The notes: generated by a model from the sequence alone, not told the origin. A stretch of 64,000 nt of DNA from Oncomelania hupensis (GCA_036898135.1 CM072513.1:11754102-11818101); one strand, 5' to 3'; positions 1 through 44,400 are shown, counted from the first letter of the stretch. Made by a program: numbers and translations.

Positions 1-1886
1 CACTTATGTACACAAATTACAATTTACAACTATGTACACATATTGTTTATGATATGTGATTGCATGAAGAAAGAATTGAGATGTCTGGTGTTAATAGGGA
101 CTGTCGGCACAGGCGTTTTTGTTTTCGGAAGTCCTTGGTGTGTCCCCACTTAAATATTTACACACCATTTCGATAACGATATAGCCTATATTAACGTGAT
201 CTTCGTCGCTATCGAAATCGTGTGTAAATACATAAACGAAAGGCAAAGCACCCAAAAAACAACCACAGTGAAAATAGAAATAGGTTTTCGCAGGCAAACA
301 CAATATACGAGCACATGCAACTGTAGAACTTAGAAGAAAACTGTAGAAAATTGGCGGTTAAGTACAACCGGAAAAGACCAGCAGTAATGGGCACGGAAAT
401 TTACCCTTGACTTATAATGTATAAATAAATACAATAGTTAAAAGAAACACTGTAACAATATTTTACATATTGTATGATAAAAATTAAGAATTATAAGCAC
501 AATTAAATAATTATATCTTGCTGAATTGATTTTGTATAAATATTTTTCACATACATACGCCGCAGCATATGTGAAGCAGACGAAACATTCCAGACAGTTT
601 AGCCAATTAGAAGCGAGAGTAGGCCCATGTTAGCGTGTGCGCAGTGTGGCTTTGTGGTGGGGCAGAATCGGGCTGCAGACGGGAGGGCGAATCGTTACAT
701 TTCTAGACTCCGCTACGTATCGGGTTTTTGTAGGGCTATGTGGGTCCCTACTAAAACCCGACAAAAGGCGGGATGCCCTATGCGGCCCCAGTGGGGCCCC
801 GATCGGGCTGGTTTGCTGGGGAACGTTTTTTTGTGGAAGGTCGGAACACTGTCTTTCAGTAGCCGAGTAATATGTCAACAAAACATAAAGAAAAATAACA
901 TTATTTTATTAGCTCAATAGTCCTTCCACACAGTACTGTTGATAGCAGTTGATGGCAACTGTACCAGATCTCACACTGCTTACTGACAAAAGCATCGGGA
1001 AATCTTCACTAACATCTCCCAAGCAAGACCGACTTATGAACTGCTGACCATTTCTTGTCAGAAAAGATCAGGCACCCATATCTAGTCACTACAGGCAGTA
1101 CTGGAATAGCAGCCATAAGTGCTTTTGTGGTCCGAACTACTTACTCACCCCCTTCTTTTTCTCTCAGGCATAAACGGCTGACAAAGAAGTAGACCATTGT
1201 TGCATAAAACTCGCACAGGTTTCTCAGTGGCCCGTGTAGTGCAAAATCAGGATACTGCTCGGTAGTCCAGTCTTCCACAAAAAAATTTACCCAGTTCATT
1301 TTGTGCAACAATGGTTTTTCCTCAAAACTTACACCAACAAATGCAAATTTCATTTTGAAATGTTGCCAGCATAATGTTCATGGTAAAATCCATCAAATAA
1401 GAAAAAGTTAAAATTTGGTAAAATTGTCAGACAATCTGTTGTTGCTCTAAGGCATCGATGTACAAAAGAACTGTTTTTGAATGCAGTGCAGATACAGGCT
1501 GACAGACCAGTTCAAGATACAATGGTAAAAAAGTACGGTTTAAGTCTCCATAATAAATTTTTTTCAGGAAATGGCTTGTCAACAAAAAACGGTTAGGATT
1601 AGGGTATGAGTTAAGGTTTAGGGGAAGGACCAGTATTAGCAAAGCTCTGAGACTTCAGCTTCATGGATCCACGACTTCGTAATCTACCTGTAACTTAAAA
1701 TGGGAACTCTTTGAAATAAACAGCTTTAGAGCTGGAAAATCGCTATATATGAACGCTTTACACACCACACCCAAATGAGGGTAGTACTGTAAAAAAAAAG
1801 AAAAACCACCGGCCTTGGGGCTTCATTTAGTGCTAACACACACACATAGGCCTTTCTATTACTTCACCTACATGTACATTTCTTAC
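1..1886. other. Left edge: unresolved 3' part of SMP/C2 gene or its flank
   Basis: No exon could be firmly placed here. On the minus strand an open stretch ends in a stop at about 1141-1143 (contains VEDWTTEQYPDFALHGPLRN) beside a GTGAGTAAG donor-like site. It does not resemble the end of a C2 domain. An AATAAA on the minus strand lies at 905-910. A GC-rich island sits at about 627-830. Confidence 0.4.
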
Positions 1887-31683
<29,797 letters not shown>

Positions 31684-32321
31684 CTTGACAATTTTGTGTA
31701 GGAGTGAATGGTCCCAAAATATAAAGTTAACACATTCTTTTAATTCTGCGGATAATAAGCAGTCTCAGCAAATAAACATTCTGCAAGATCAACAAAATCC
31801 TGCTACTTCTCAGCTTTTGAAATGCGTTTACATTGCCATTTCGACGACTTTCCACTCAGGTCACTAGCTTTCCATCTGACCTGGAGCTAACCTCTCAGTA
31901 CGGTAACATATTGTCAATGCTTCAGACTGCTGCTCGCACTCCGGGCCGCAGCCAAGCATATCGAGCCGGTATTTGACTCTAGCTGTTTGTTGATAGTCTT
32001 AAGACTTATTTATAGTATCTCGCCACACTTTGCTGCACACGATCAACAACAGTTAAAGCGAAAGGTGTAATTTATCTGGCTCATCGATATATTGAAGTAA
32101 CTCTGATATGCTTATCGCCTATCCCGACTTGCCCCCTAATGCATCAACAAGTTAGCGCACTGCACACGGATACACAAACGTTGAAAGTAAGGTTTGTTTG
32201 TTGGTTGTTGCGTGGGCTTTCCTCTGGGCAAACCCCGGAAGTGTGTGAGCAAGGGAAGGAACTCCCACATGAAACTTCTTTTTATTTCAACCAATCAAAC
32301 TCTCTGCTAGGAATTTTCGAA
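31684..32321. promoter_or_regulatory. Head-to-head intergenic interval, likely shared promoter
   Basis: The start codons of the SMP/C2 gene (minus) and NUSAP1 (plus) face each other across 638 bp with no recognisable repeat. A CCAAT motif lies at 32291-32295, just upstream of the NUSAP1 ATG. Bidirectional promoter function is inferred from spacing only; transcription starts are not visible. Confidence 0.55.
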
Positions 32322-32456
32322 ATGACAAGCGGGAAGTCCCCTAAAGTTGTCAACAAAGCGGATTTAGCAGATTTAACCGACATGGATCTCGAAAATTTAA
32401 AGTACAATGAGCTGCAAAAGCTCGCCAAAAGTGTAGGAATACGTGCAAACATGAAG
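32322..32456 (+). CDS. NUSAP1: NUSAP1 exon 1
   Basis: The ATG at 32322 was chosen because the conserved [20 protein letters not shown] follows 29 residues later. The frame is open 61 codons further upstream, but that part shows no family similarity. Donor AAG|GTAATA, phase 0. Confidence 0.92.
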
Positions 32457-35400
32457 GTAATATGGATTGCTTTTCTGTTTATGATTTTGAATAACACTCA
32501 TTTAAATACGATCGAAATGTTAACGGCAACACAACACTCCACAGCACAGTAACATCTTAGTTCTTACTTCTTCCATTTGCCGACCACGATCAATAATGAC
32601 CACTAACGTCGCAGAGGTTCCAGTCGCGGACGGTCCGGGGGAAGAAGGCTGACTGGCGGTGGTCTGTACGGCAGGGGATGCGGGTGTACTGTAGGCTGTG
32701 GCCACGCCGGGATCTTGATGGCAGTGGTTTCAGGTGGGAGCATCTGACTTGGATGGTTTTGTGGTGGATTTTGAAGAAAGTGGATAGTCGGGCTATTGTT
32801 CGGCGTTTTTGAAGGGAGGGCCCTTTCAGCTGCTCAAGCATTGCTGACACACTGGAGGTCGCCTTGTAGTCATTCATGACAAAGCGGGCTGCTCGTCGTT
32901 GGACTGCTTCCAGGTCATCTGTCAGGTTCTGCTGAGAAGGATTCCATACGGTTGAGGCATATTCGAGGTGGGGGCGCATTACCTTTGAATGCTAGTTCCC
33001 TTAATTGACGTTGGCGGGTTTTCAGGTTCCTCCGCACAAAGCCAAGCACGGAGTTTGCTTTGTTGGTGACCCTTTGGATGTGCTCATCCCACTTGCCATT
33101 GGCCTGTATTGTGACGCCCAGGTACTTGGTGGAGGTAACGTTTTGGAGGGTGAGGCCGTGTAAGGTGTACTGGGTTGCTTGGTCAGCCATCCTTCTGGCG
33201 ATGTTGAGGATGACACACTTGCTGGGATGGAACTCCATATTCCAGGCTTCCTCCCACTTCTCCAAGGCAGCAAGGTCGGCTGGAGGATTTGTTAGTCGTG
33301 GTCATTCGCTCTGGCACGGTAGAGCATGGTGTCGTCCGCGAAGTCTAGAGGTAGAGGCAACCCTGTCTGGTAGATCGTTGATGTATACGAGGAACAAACA
33401 AGGGCCAAGGACGCTGCCTTGAGGTACTCCAGACTTCACACATACTGGGTCAGACCGGGCTCCCTCAACAACAACGGATTGGGTACGTCCTTCCAGAAAG
33501 TTTGCTATCCATGTGTTCGTCTGCCCCCTGACACCATAGTGGTCCAGCTTGTGCACTAGTAGGCTGTGGTTCACTATGTCGAAAGCCTTCGCAAAGTCCA
33601 TCACTACGACGTCAGTGGGCAGGCCGCGCTCCATGTTGTCTGACAGCTCCTCTGTGAATTCAAGCAGCTACGACTCGCAGGACCTGCCTCTGCGGAAGCC
33701 ATGCTGCTGTGGGGTGAGGATGCTGTTGGACTCCAGGTGTGTCATGATGGAGCTGACCAGGATGTGTTCAAACACTTTACAAGGGACACTAGTGAGGGAG
33801 ATTGGGCAGTAGTTGCCAGGATCATATTGTTGTCCCTTTTTGAAGACAGCCTGGGCAACGTTGGCAGCCTTCCATTCCAGTGGGACGGTGCCTGATTCAA
33901 GGGATGTAGAGTAGATCCGTGTTAGTATGGGCGCGATCTCAGGAGCCAGCTCTTTTAGCACTCGAGGTGATATCCCATCTGGTCCTGGGGCCTTATACGG
34001 GTTGAGTGACGTCAAGAGTTTCAGCATCCCTACTTCGGACACAGTGATCTTGTCCATTTCTGGGTAGTCGTCTCTTGAGTTTGGCATTTGGCACTTGTCC
34101 TTGAACTCTTAGAAGCTGTAGGTATCACATCTGGACATTGCAGTTTTTACTATCCACATTATATTTGATATTATAAATATAATATTTAATTCTCATATGT
34201 TAATTACCATTAGTAACTGCCGCCATTCAAGTCCTTGTCGCCATTTTTATGATTAACAATTAATATTATTTGGCAATTGATTTGGTTTCAGATTGACAAG
34301 CTAATGAAAGCACTAAAGGAGTATTATGAGAAGGAAGGGAAAAGTGATAGCAACACTGACACAGACAAAAATAACTCAGGTTCAAAGGTACCAGTACTTG
34401 AATTTAGATTTAAGAATAGTATAATTTATATTATTATTTTGGAATTGAAATAAGTGCAGAGAAGACCAAAATGATGACAAACGTGAAACGTCAACAACAC
34501 CAATGCGGCAATGGCATTAAGTCAACACGGACATGAAAGTCCAAGGCCAATCCCTCAACACATAGCTTAAAATATTTAGGAGCCATTGTGTCAGATAGGA
34601 AGTCTTCTCCAGGATTGCACAAACAACTGCTGCCCTGACAAGGTTGAAGCCCATTTGGAAAGACTGGACCATCAGTGTACACTGCAAGGTAAAGCTGCTG
34701 CGCTCCTTTGTCAATGCTTGCGAAACATGGACCCTCTCAGCAGACCTTCAACGAAGAATACAAAGCATGGAGATGAGGTGCTACAGAAGACTTCTTGGCA
34801 TTTCTCATAGTATAATACCCCGCACATCATGATCAACGACGAATTCCGACAGCCCATCACACTTGCAAGCCATTGAATAACACGATGACATGCTCACAGT
34901 CAGTGAGTCACAGTGGTGAAGAAATGGAAACTCTGATGGTATGGCCACATCACCAGAGCATTAGGCCTTGCAAAGACCATCCTGCAGAAGAAGAGGGAGA
35001 CAGAAAAAGAAAAAAAAAGGTGGGAGGACCACACTTTCAAGAATGGACTGCTTGACTCTGAGCGAAGCCATGAGGGTTGATGAGGACAGAGAAAGATGGA
35101 GCACGCCGGTTAAACGATCTTCTGTGGTGCCCCAACGACCTTCAAATTACGGGATAGGATAGAATAATATTTTTACTGATTTTCTTCTTTCTACTCAATT
35201 ACTGCCTTCTTGTTCTTCTTGTTGATGTTGAGGACCCATGATCAATGCTTTTATCATGGCTCATAAAAACATGGGACAATAGATTGTTGAAGGAATTTAC
35301 AGCTAGTCTGTAAACTATTTAGAATTTTGCAGACTGGTCAAGGGCTACCACAACGGCCAACGCCTTCATCGTAGTACAGATTTTTTAGACTTTTGAGGTT

Positions 35401-38400
35401 TGTAATTTGTGCAGTGATTATACATGTTGCAGCCAATCATCCATAATAATATCACTATCAGTTGGGAACGTGAAGCAGTGCTAATCGAGGGGAAAGGAAA
35501 ATTGCAGATCTGGAATTTGAACCTTTCTGAAGGGCAACATCAGCTGGAAGGGCACTTCACTCAGCAATAGTGTGAGGGAAGATGGCTGCTGGAGGTGTAG
35601 GCTTCTGCAGGATGCGGTTGGTAGGAAGCAGCATGCCACTGGCAATGTTGGACGCTGATACTGATAGAAAGTTCCCTCAGCTTTGCTTATCAGTTGTACC
35701 ATTTGTGAGTATTGCAGATAACTAAGAGCGGGTAATTTCAGGACTATATAAGTGTATAATTTAATTGATCGTGTTCATTTGTATTCAGTCTGAAACAGAG
35801 CCAGATGAGGTCATTGATGATGGCAGTCAGGAGAAATCTGATGAAATGCCCAAGAAGAAGGGTGCTGCTGGTGGCAGAAAGAAGAGAGAAAAGGCTAAAC
35901 TCAAGGCAAAAGCTAAAAAGGTGCGTTATTTATCCAGTTACCACTCAATACCAGTGGCTGTGTAATGACAATATGTGTGATGTGTGGAGGTTGTTCACAT
36001 TGCTTTGAACTTTGAATGATGAATTTGATAATTTCACAATAATTTTTAAATTTTTTTACTGCAAAAAAGCAACAAAATTTTGTATTATTACCGTTATTTT
36101 TTTTTCGCAACTTGTCTAAGCAGTGTTGAGATTAGTCTGTATTAATCAGAGATGAGAATCTTCCGCCTTTTAGCGGAAATCCGCTCTTTCGGAAGGTCCC
36201 GGGGTCATTTTTGAGATCGGTTTAAATCCGGTGAGAAAATTTTAGTGTATATGACTAGGGTGAGTTGTTGATTTTCGATCTCGCAGCTTATTCCCACTCG
36301 TTATTCCCATGCGGATTGTTGTTATTTGGTTCGCTCTCACTTCGTTTTCGTCGATCCACCAAAGACAATATATTGTCTTTGGATCCACCAAGCTGCCGTA
36401 AAAAGCCGAGATAACCCGATTTCTCTTTCTTCCGTGTGTCCTGGTAAACGTGCAGTTTAGTCCTCCCGTTTTTCTTCGCATAAGATTCCGGCTGTTCCCA
36501 GACACTCCCGCTGACAGTGACGTCACTCAAATAGGCGCTTGAAGCCCTTTCTCATGCGCTGAGTTGTAGTGCGAACGATGGAACAGCCAAAACATCACGT
36601 TTGATCAGCCATTGTCTAAAACAAAGCGCGACTTGTAAAATGCTTCGAAAACTAAATCCTGGAGAAAAGGCTCTTGCTACCCACATCTACAGTGGTGTAA
36701 AAAACAAGTGGAACTTTTTTAAGTGGTTAGAAGAAAAGTTGAACACAACAGTCTTAATTCGTTTGAAGGACAAAAAGATCGAAAGAAATGTGGCGTTGAA
36801 TGCAGAGGCATTGATGCAGAGGAATTGAATTGAATTGAATGCAGAGGCAGAGAAACAAGCCAGACTGGCTCATAAGAAAGCTCTGACTGCTTGACTTCAG
36901 GTTTTGGTGAGGAAGAGAAGTGAGATTAGAAGTCAAAAGCCACCAGCCAAGAAAGCAAGAACTAGATAGTTGCCTGGCTTCAGTTATAAAATACATGCGT
37001 ACATAGTTCATTCAATAATTGTGTGTGTCAGACTGTATAGCATGTTGGTATCTGCCAGTTTTAACAATTCTTAAAAAAAACATAAGAATGTTGTATACAC
37101 AAAGAACTGTAATCCTAGTGCATGACGTAATTGTAAACTTCAGCCTGACTTCAGTGCCTAACTACAACTTCAAGGCTGAATTTGTTCATAATGTATATGA
37201 TTATAGCATCAGAACTGTTTTAGGAACTACTGCCTGGAACCATCCGTATTTCTGCTTTCCTTGTTGTGGTTTTTCCAAGATATTATCTTGAAATTGTAAA
37301 CCTTGTTTGAACAGTCAATTGAGGTATTTGTGATTTTATTGTTTGGTGTGACTGTAAGAGTGTCAGTGAGGCTTCATACTGATTCTATATAAATGTACAA
37401 CTCTGTTTTGGACAGTAATTATGTGCATTGGTAAAGCCTTGTCTTGTCATTGGTATTTAAACCATTCTTGTCTGCAATCAAAAGGAATGTTTGTTTAATA
37501 CAAGGCTTAACTGATGTTTGAAATAAATTCATTAGGCCTATGTGTTGAACTGTGGAGAGCTAACAACAGCATTTTAGTACCACAAAAACAAGTGATCTGA
37601 CCCCATAAAATAAGGCTCAGAATGCATAGATTTTAACCGTCTTTTCAAACATTTTCCAGGGGAGCATGCCCCCGGACCCCCCTAGCATCGCGTACCTGCT
37701 TTGCAGGTACGCGCACTCGTGGCTTCGCCACTCGACAGACTTTGGAATTTTTCCTACTTTTTGTCATTTTAGGATTCTCATCTCTGATTAATTAAGGTAT
37801 GGCTACACATGCAGCTATCTAGTTGTAGTAGTTTTTGTCATTTGAATTTGAGCTTCAGTTACATGCTTTTTAAACTGATTCAAAGTGTGCGTTTTTGTTT
37901 TAGAAAACTACCTCTGCGTCATCAGAGGAAAACTTGGAGAGTCCTCCAAAGGGCCACACAGCTATACCCAAGGCCAACACATCTTTCACAAAGACGAAAA
38001 CACCACTGCAGACATCCACCCTAAAGAAAACACCAGTCCCCCCAGAGTCAGTCAAGAGAAAGCCGGCAATAGTAAACCCTTCCGGTGGCCCACCCAAAAC
38101 TGGAGCATCGATTAGAGGCACACTGGCCATTGTCAGCTCCCAAGGAAAACCAGCCATCGTCAACCCTTTAGCCTCCAGAACACCAACATCAAAGACGGGG
38201 AAGCCTGAGACACCCTACACACCTAAAACACCAAGTCGCTTTTCTCCTCGGCCCAATGCTCTTCATGCATCTGGAGGGCCCAAAAACTTGCTTTCCAAGG
38301 TGAAGAAGTCTGCTGGCAGGACCACAATACCCACAGCGGCAAGATCTTCAGCTCAAATTTCCACTCCAAAGAACCCTGGTGACAACCCTCCGGTACGAAT

Positions 38401-41400
38401 GGACTTTGTGTTGAAGTTCATTTCTAACGCCTGTTTTTTGTGGCTTTAAATACCTGCATGTATATATATAAAATTTGTATATTTGGTGAAAATGGTTGTG
38501 ATCTTCCAGTTGGTTGTTGCAGCATGTTAGTGTGTTCTTAGTAAAACACCAAGTTATATGAGGGGGAATACATTGCAGTTGGAAGGAATTTGCCACACCA
38601 AAGGCAGAAAAAGTTATGAATAACCTCCCCTCCTTTGTACCCCATTCTCTTTTGTCCCCCTTTTCACCTCCACCCCTATTTTATTTTAAGAAAGCTAGTG
38701 TTGGAATTTGAAGAAGAAAAAAACCCTAAGGCAAAAACCATACTTTTTGTAATTTCACAACTGGGGTAATTAATTTCATCTCCTTGATTCGCCTCCCTCA
38801 GAAAGAGCCTGGGAAGAAGCGAACGCGTAAGAACACATATGACATGGAAGAGCCGACTCTAGGAGCCCCAGCCACTCCTGAAATCGCTGAGCCAGCGAGC
38901 AAGAAGACTCGCAGCAACAGCGCCAGTCCAGGCATGCAAGGCATTCTAGATTCCATGTCAGGAGAAATGAGCAGCGCTGAAAGACGCCAGCGACTCATGA
39001 CGGCCATAGAAAAGAACGTGGAAGGGAAAGGTATGCTTTAAGTTTAATATTATACATATACAGGGATCAGTTTACTAGCGCGCCCTGCGCCATTGACGCA
39101 TAAAAATTAAAAATGACCCACCCACAATTCTTGCCAGGGGCCGAATGGCGCTTCAATTTTTGGTACCAGTGCGCCACCACAATAACAATGCACTGTATTG
39201 GAGGCGAAAAATGCGTGCTTTTGCTAAGGCAAGTTCAGCGATTGGCTATGAGGGCCCGGATGTTGATCTTTCAGCCAATAAAAAGTGTTGTACGATTCTT
39301 CCAAATCAGTGGGGCCGGGTAGCTCAGTTGGTAAGAGCGTCTTGCTAGTAACCGAAAGGTCGCTGGTTCGAATCCCGGATTGGTCAACGTGTGATCATAT
39401 TATTTTCCCCTTTACCAACAACTGGCCCGCTGGTGTCAGTATAAATCGGTCCAGTAGTCACCTATATGCGAAAGTGTCGTGTGACTATAATCTACAAACA
39501 ACAACTTCCAAATCAGAATTTGCTATCGTCTGCGCGTATGTTGTGTCCGTGCAAGGAGGATTTTGTGTTTTTCTTTGTGCCGCGCGCTTTGAAAATGCCC
39601 CGCCCCCCCCCACCCCCCTCAAAATACCTAAACTTGAGGTAGGACAGTCTAGACTGTCGTTTCCTGCTGTTAAACTACAGTCTACCGCCGCTAATCCTAC
39701 GCAAGATGATTGTGTGAGCCCCGAGTCAAGTCAAAATACTGATCCCTGTTCTGGTTAGTGTTTTGTTGGTAAACATGCTTCACAACACATGCACACTCAC
39801 AATAATCTATTTTGTTTTAATTTCTGTAATAATATACCCAGGTTATCTTTTACATGTACGTAAATTACTGCTGAAATCATGGCCCATTGAAATTTGATCT
39901 GAGGGGCCCAATGGCCCATAGCTTTTTTGTGTCAGGCTGAACCCTGTATATATCAGACCTGTTTACCCATACGATTTCGCCGTATTTTATACGCGACATT
40001 TGACAAAATACGACCAATACGGGACAGTACCAAAAAATACGGCCTTTTTTTTTCTTTTTTTATCTAGACATAAATCGGATGTTTCTGGAGCAGTTCGGAG
40101 CTTTGGCGGGTTGTTTTTCGGGTAACTTCGGCGATAAGGAAAATTGACGATGATCACGGATCGGCTATTTCCGCTTTTATTATGGTCATTCGTTGACAAC
40201 AATCACGGCGCCATATTTGGGTGAAAAATGAAACGTCAAGCAGCAAGTGCAAGTGATGCTGGCCCTCAACCCCCCCCCCCTCCCCTCCCCCCCCTCCAAA
40301 AAAAAAATTAAAAATAAATACGTGAGCAGGAATTTATTTCAAAGTATACTAATCCCTGGCATCGTCGAATCTTCTATCAGCAAAGTGCATGCTCGATGCA
40401 AGTACTGTGAAGTTGATTTTTCTATTTCGAATAATCATTCTGGAAAATTTGATATCGATCGCCATTGTGAGACTAAAAGCCACCGTGATAGACTTGGTAG
40501 AATTCAGTAGGCCGCTGCAACATGCCAAAGCTTACAGAAATTCATGCCTTTGCAGCAAATATCGCAAACCGAGCAAGATGTTATCCGAGCCGAGGCCATG
40601 TTTTCCGAACTTATTGTAAAGACTAACCTACCTCTCACCACAGCAGATATAATAAGTAAAACTGTGAAAAGTGCTTTTCCAGACTTGAAAATCGCTCAGG
40701 TGTATTCTTGCGGCTGGAACAAAACAACGGCGATAATTACGTCAATGGCAGAAGACATCAAAGCTTCAGTTAAAGAGCAGATGCGCAATGGACCTTTTTG
40801 TGTTGCCACTGATGGCTCAAACGAACAGAGAGAAAGACTGTAGCCTACTAAAATCAATTTGTAAAAATAACTACAATCTTAATTGCCTACCATGGTCCTT
40901 TGGGGTTATCTTAAGAGCTTTGATTTTGCAATATCTGTATTTTAAGGCAATTTATGTTCTTTGATGGAAGATAACATATTTTTTGTGTTGTCTTAAAACA
41001 TGAGGTACGTAAGTTGCGAATGAATTGTGTCTAATGTATGGAATTTTCAAGTTATTCGTGGAATACACTTACTTCCTTAAAAATACATCCTTTTTTCTGA
41101 AAAGTACCCCATCCACAATTCCAGGGTAAACAGGTCTGATATATATATATTGTGCCTGTCATCCTCACCCTGGTTTTAATGTATTGTTTCTCCCTGCCCA
41201 ACAACCTCCCTCCTCCCCTCCCCTGCCCCCTCCCCTCCCCCCCCCTACCTTCCCTTCACTCCAATCAACCATGCACCCTATTTTCATCCAACAGTCAGTC
41301 TGTTGGTCAGTTGGTCCATCCGTCGCTCAGATTGTTATACTTTTGTTTGCAACACACTTTTTACCTTATCTCAAGAATAGCTGAACCGAATTTCTTAATC

Positions 41401-44400
41401 ATCAAGTTAATGTTTAGCAGATACTTCAACTACTGCTAAGCATGTTAGATCATTCGTACATTTGTACTATCTCAAAGGCCAAGGTCATTGCGCTTCACCA
41501 TTTTCTAAGCACATTTTACGCTGTATCGAAAAATTGGCTGAGCCCGTTTTGATAAATTTTTTTTTGTCTTGCATATAGTTCAGATAGTGGCCTATCAATC
41601 TGTGTTTTCCTTTTTGCTTCGTTGGGATAAAACGGAGTCGCAACAAACAGCCGCAACACTCCCAAGAAAATGAACTCTTTTGGAAATGATTATTTTTCTG
41701 CTATGTGTGTGAGTGTGGAGATACCTTTGAATGGCTTCCCATCTTGTTCTTTTGTTTATCTTTCATTGTTTTTGTTACTTGTTAACTTAAATTTTATCAT
41801 TGTTTCTGTTAGTTACATTTACAGGCTTTTGTAATACTTGCCGCTTGGTTTAATTTTTCTTCATGATAAGGGTTCGGTTGTAAATGACCTTGCATAAATC
41901 AGCTGTTTGTTGCCCTGGTTTAGAACCACATGAGCTGTAACCGGAAGTAATAATATATTTACTAATGCAGATGCTGAGATATGAAAATAGAATAAGAAGC
42001 GTAAACTTATTTTTCCCTCTTAAAAGTTAAATGTATATATTTGTAACTTATAATATTTAATTGTGATTGTTTGATCAACCTTGTGATTCAGTGAAAAGTT
42101 TCATGTTAAGAGTTATGCCAAAAATCAGCTGCCTGTGATCCTATCCTATCCTATCCTATCCTATCCCGTAACTCGGAGGTTGTAGGGGCACCACAGATGA
42201 CCGTTTAACCAGCGTACTCCATCTTTCCCTGTCCTCAGCAACCCTGATGGTTTCGCTCAGTGTCAAACCAGTCCATTCTCCAATGTTGTCCTTCCACCTC
42301 TTTTTCGGTCTCCCTCTTCTTCTACCTCCTTGCACTGTGACTTGCAGGGTGGTCTCTTTCAAGACCGTCGTGTTGTCCAATGGCTTGTGTCTGTCGGACT
42401 TCATCGTTGGTGATGTGCTGGGTATAGGAAACGCCCAGAAGTCTTCTGTAGCACCTTATCTCCATGCTTTTTATTCTTCGTTGTAGATCTGCTGTGAGGG
42501 TCCATGTTTCGCAAGTGTATAGGAAGGTGGAGATTACAAGCAGTCTTACCTTGGAATGTAGACTGATGGTCCTGTCTTTCCAAATGGGCTTGAATCTTGC
42601 CAGGGCAGCATTTGTTTGTGCGATCCTGGAGAGGACTTCCTGTCGGGACCCATTGTCTGATACAATGGCTCCTAAATATTTGAAGCTATGCACTGTGTTG
42701 AGGGATTGGCTTTGGACTTTGATGTCCGTGTTGATGCCATTGGTGTTTTTGGTCATCAATTTGGTCTTCTCTGCACTTATTTCCATTCCATAGGCTCTGG
42801 AGATGGTGTCAAGCCTCTGGACCAGCTGTTCAAGTTCTTGTTCCTCTCCAGCCAATCCATCAATGTCATCCGCAAAACAAAGATTGGAGATTGCTCTCCC
42901 CCCCTAGCTATGCTGACTCCAAACCCTGTGTGTGATTTTAAAAAAAAATATATATATTATATACTTTAGTTATTTTATAACAGGTATTGTTTAACCAGCT
43001 TTGTTGATGTTTCACTTTCAGTGAAAAAGTCCCCTTCAGCCATGTTTGGTTCAGCCACACAGATCCCAAGGTTTGCCGCCTTCCTGGCCAAGAAGAAACA
43101 AGAACAAAAAAAGCCAATTACTCCTGGTATGATGATAATACGACTATTTTCTACATTATAAAGCCAATTTTCTGTACTAGGGTAACTACTGAATAATTTT
43201 TGACTCTCATGCATAGCAGTGCAAGTCTGTGTACTCGCCCCTTTTAAAAAAAAGTTTTAAAATTGTTACAAATCTATGTGAGATGATTCCTAAATAGCCC
43301 AAAACTGACATAGAAAAAAAGGTCAGTCTGTCTGTCTGCCATTTATCTGTGCAAAACTTTAAAGTGGCTAAGTATTCATAACCTATTTCAACTATCACAG
43401 CAAAGCTTGGTAAGATAGTGTGTACCCATGAGACCTAAATGAATGACCACTTCAAGGAAGGTCACAGAGTCAACAAATGTTAGTCAAAAAATGAAACATT
43501 TTAGCAAAATGTCATCTTTAAAAAAAAAAAAGTTCTTAATAATGAATTTATAAGTCTTTGATGCATGATAGTTATTAATGAGAAACGCATACTATACAAG
43601 TTTGGTCAACCTCACTCCAAACCCTATAAACACTTTCTATCTACCTCACTCCAAGGTTAAGGTCTCTGGAGCTGTCCAAAGTCAAGTAGTTTAGGTGCTT
43701 TAAGTGACCTTGACCCTAATTTATGAGATCTATAAATTCCAAACTTGTTGCATTTAGAGATCATAGATTAATCTTTCATAAGTTTTCTGTTTTTGCATTC
43801 ATCTTGAAGGTCAAGGTCATTTAGGCCTTGCAAAAACACAAACAATAGGTCAATGTCCAGTGGAATGGCTGTTTATTTAACCCATAGTATGCAACAACAT
43901 TGGGTTATTTGATCATACGTGCATGAGAGGTCACATGAGGTTCAAGGTCACCCCAAGGTCAAGGTCATTGAATTTCAAGGTCATCTCAAGGTCATTGTTT
44001 TCTTTTTGGCATAATACAACTTCTGCTGTACTTTATTTGATAGTACATAAGTGTATTTGAAGGCAGAAGTCAAGGTCATCTTAAGGTTAAGAGCCTAGAG
44101 AGATCAAAGTCAGTATTACTTTGCATTTTAATGCCACCATTTCATTTTGTTCTTTCTGGGCACTCATTTTCATGTTAAATATTGCGAGTTCCATAAGGAG
44201 CATGTGCGTCATCTGGGCTTTACCCATCTAGTTTATTTCGGTTTCAGTTCAGCGAAGTTCAATCGGTTAACTGTGTTCACATGTCAAGGTAGCTAAGCAT
44301 TGTTTAAAACTGTTGTGTATGCGGTATTTAGTTTTGGATAGAAAGTCTATGGATCAGTTGGCCTCTTGTGTTGAAAAAACAATGGGCCATTTAGGGATAA

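Noticed and set aside
39311..39386. A functional tRNA gene
   Set aside because: A and B boxes are present but acceptor and T stems pair poorly, and a SINE-like body follows.
41152..41439. Pro/Leu-rich 95-residue ORF
   Set aside because: Comes from a C-rich low-complexity tract.
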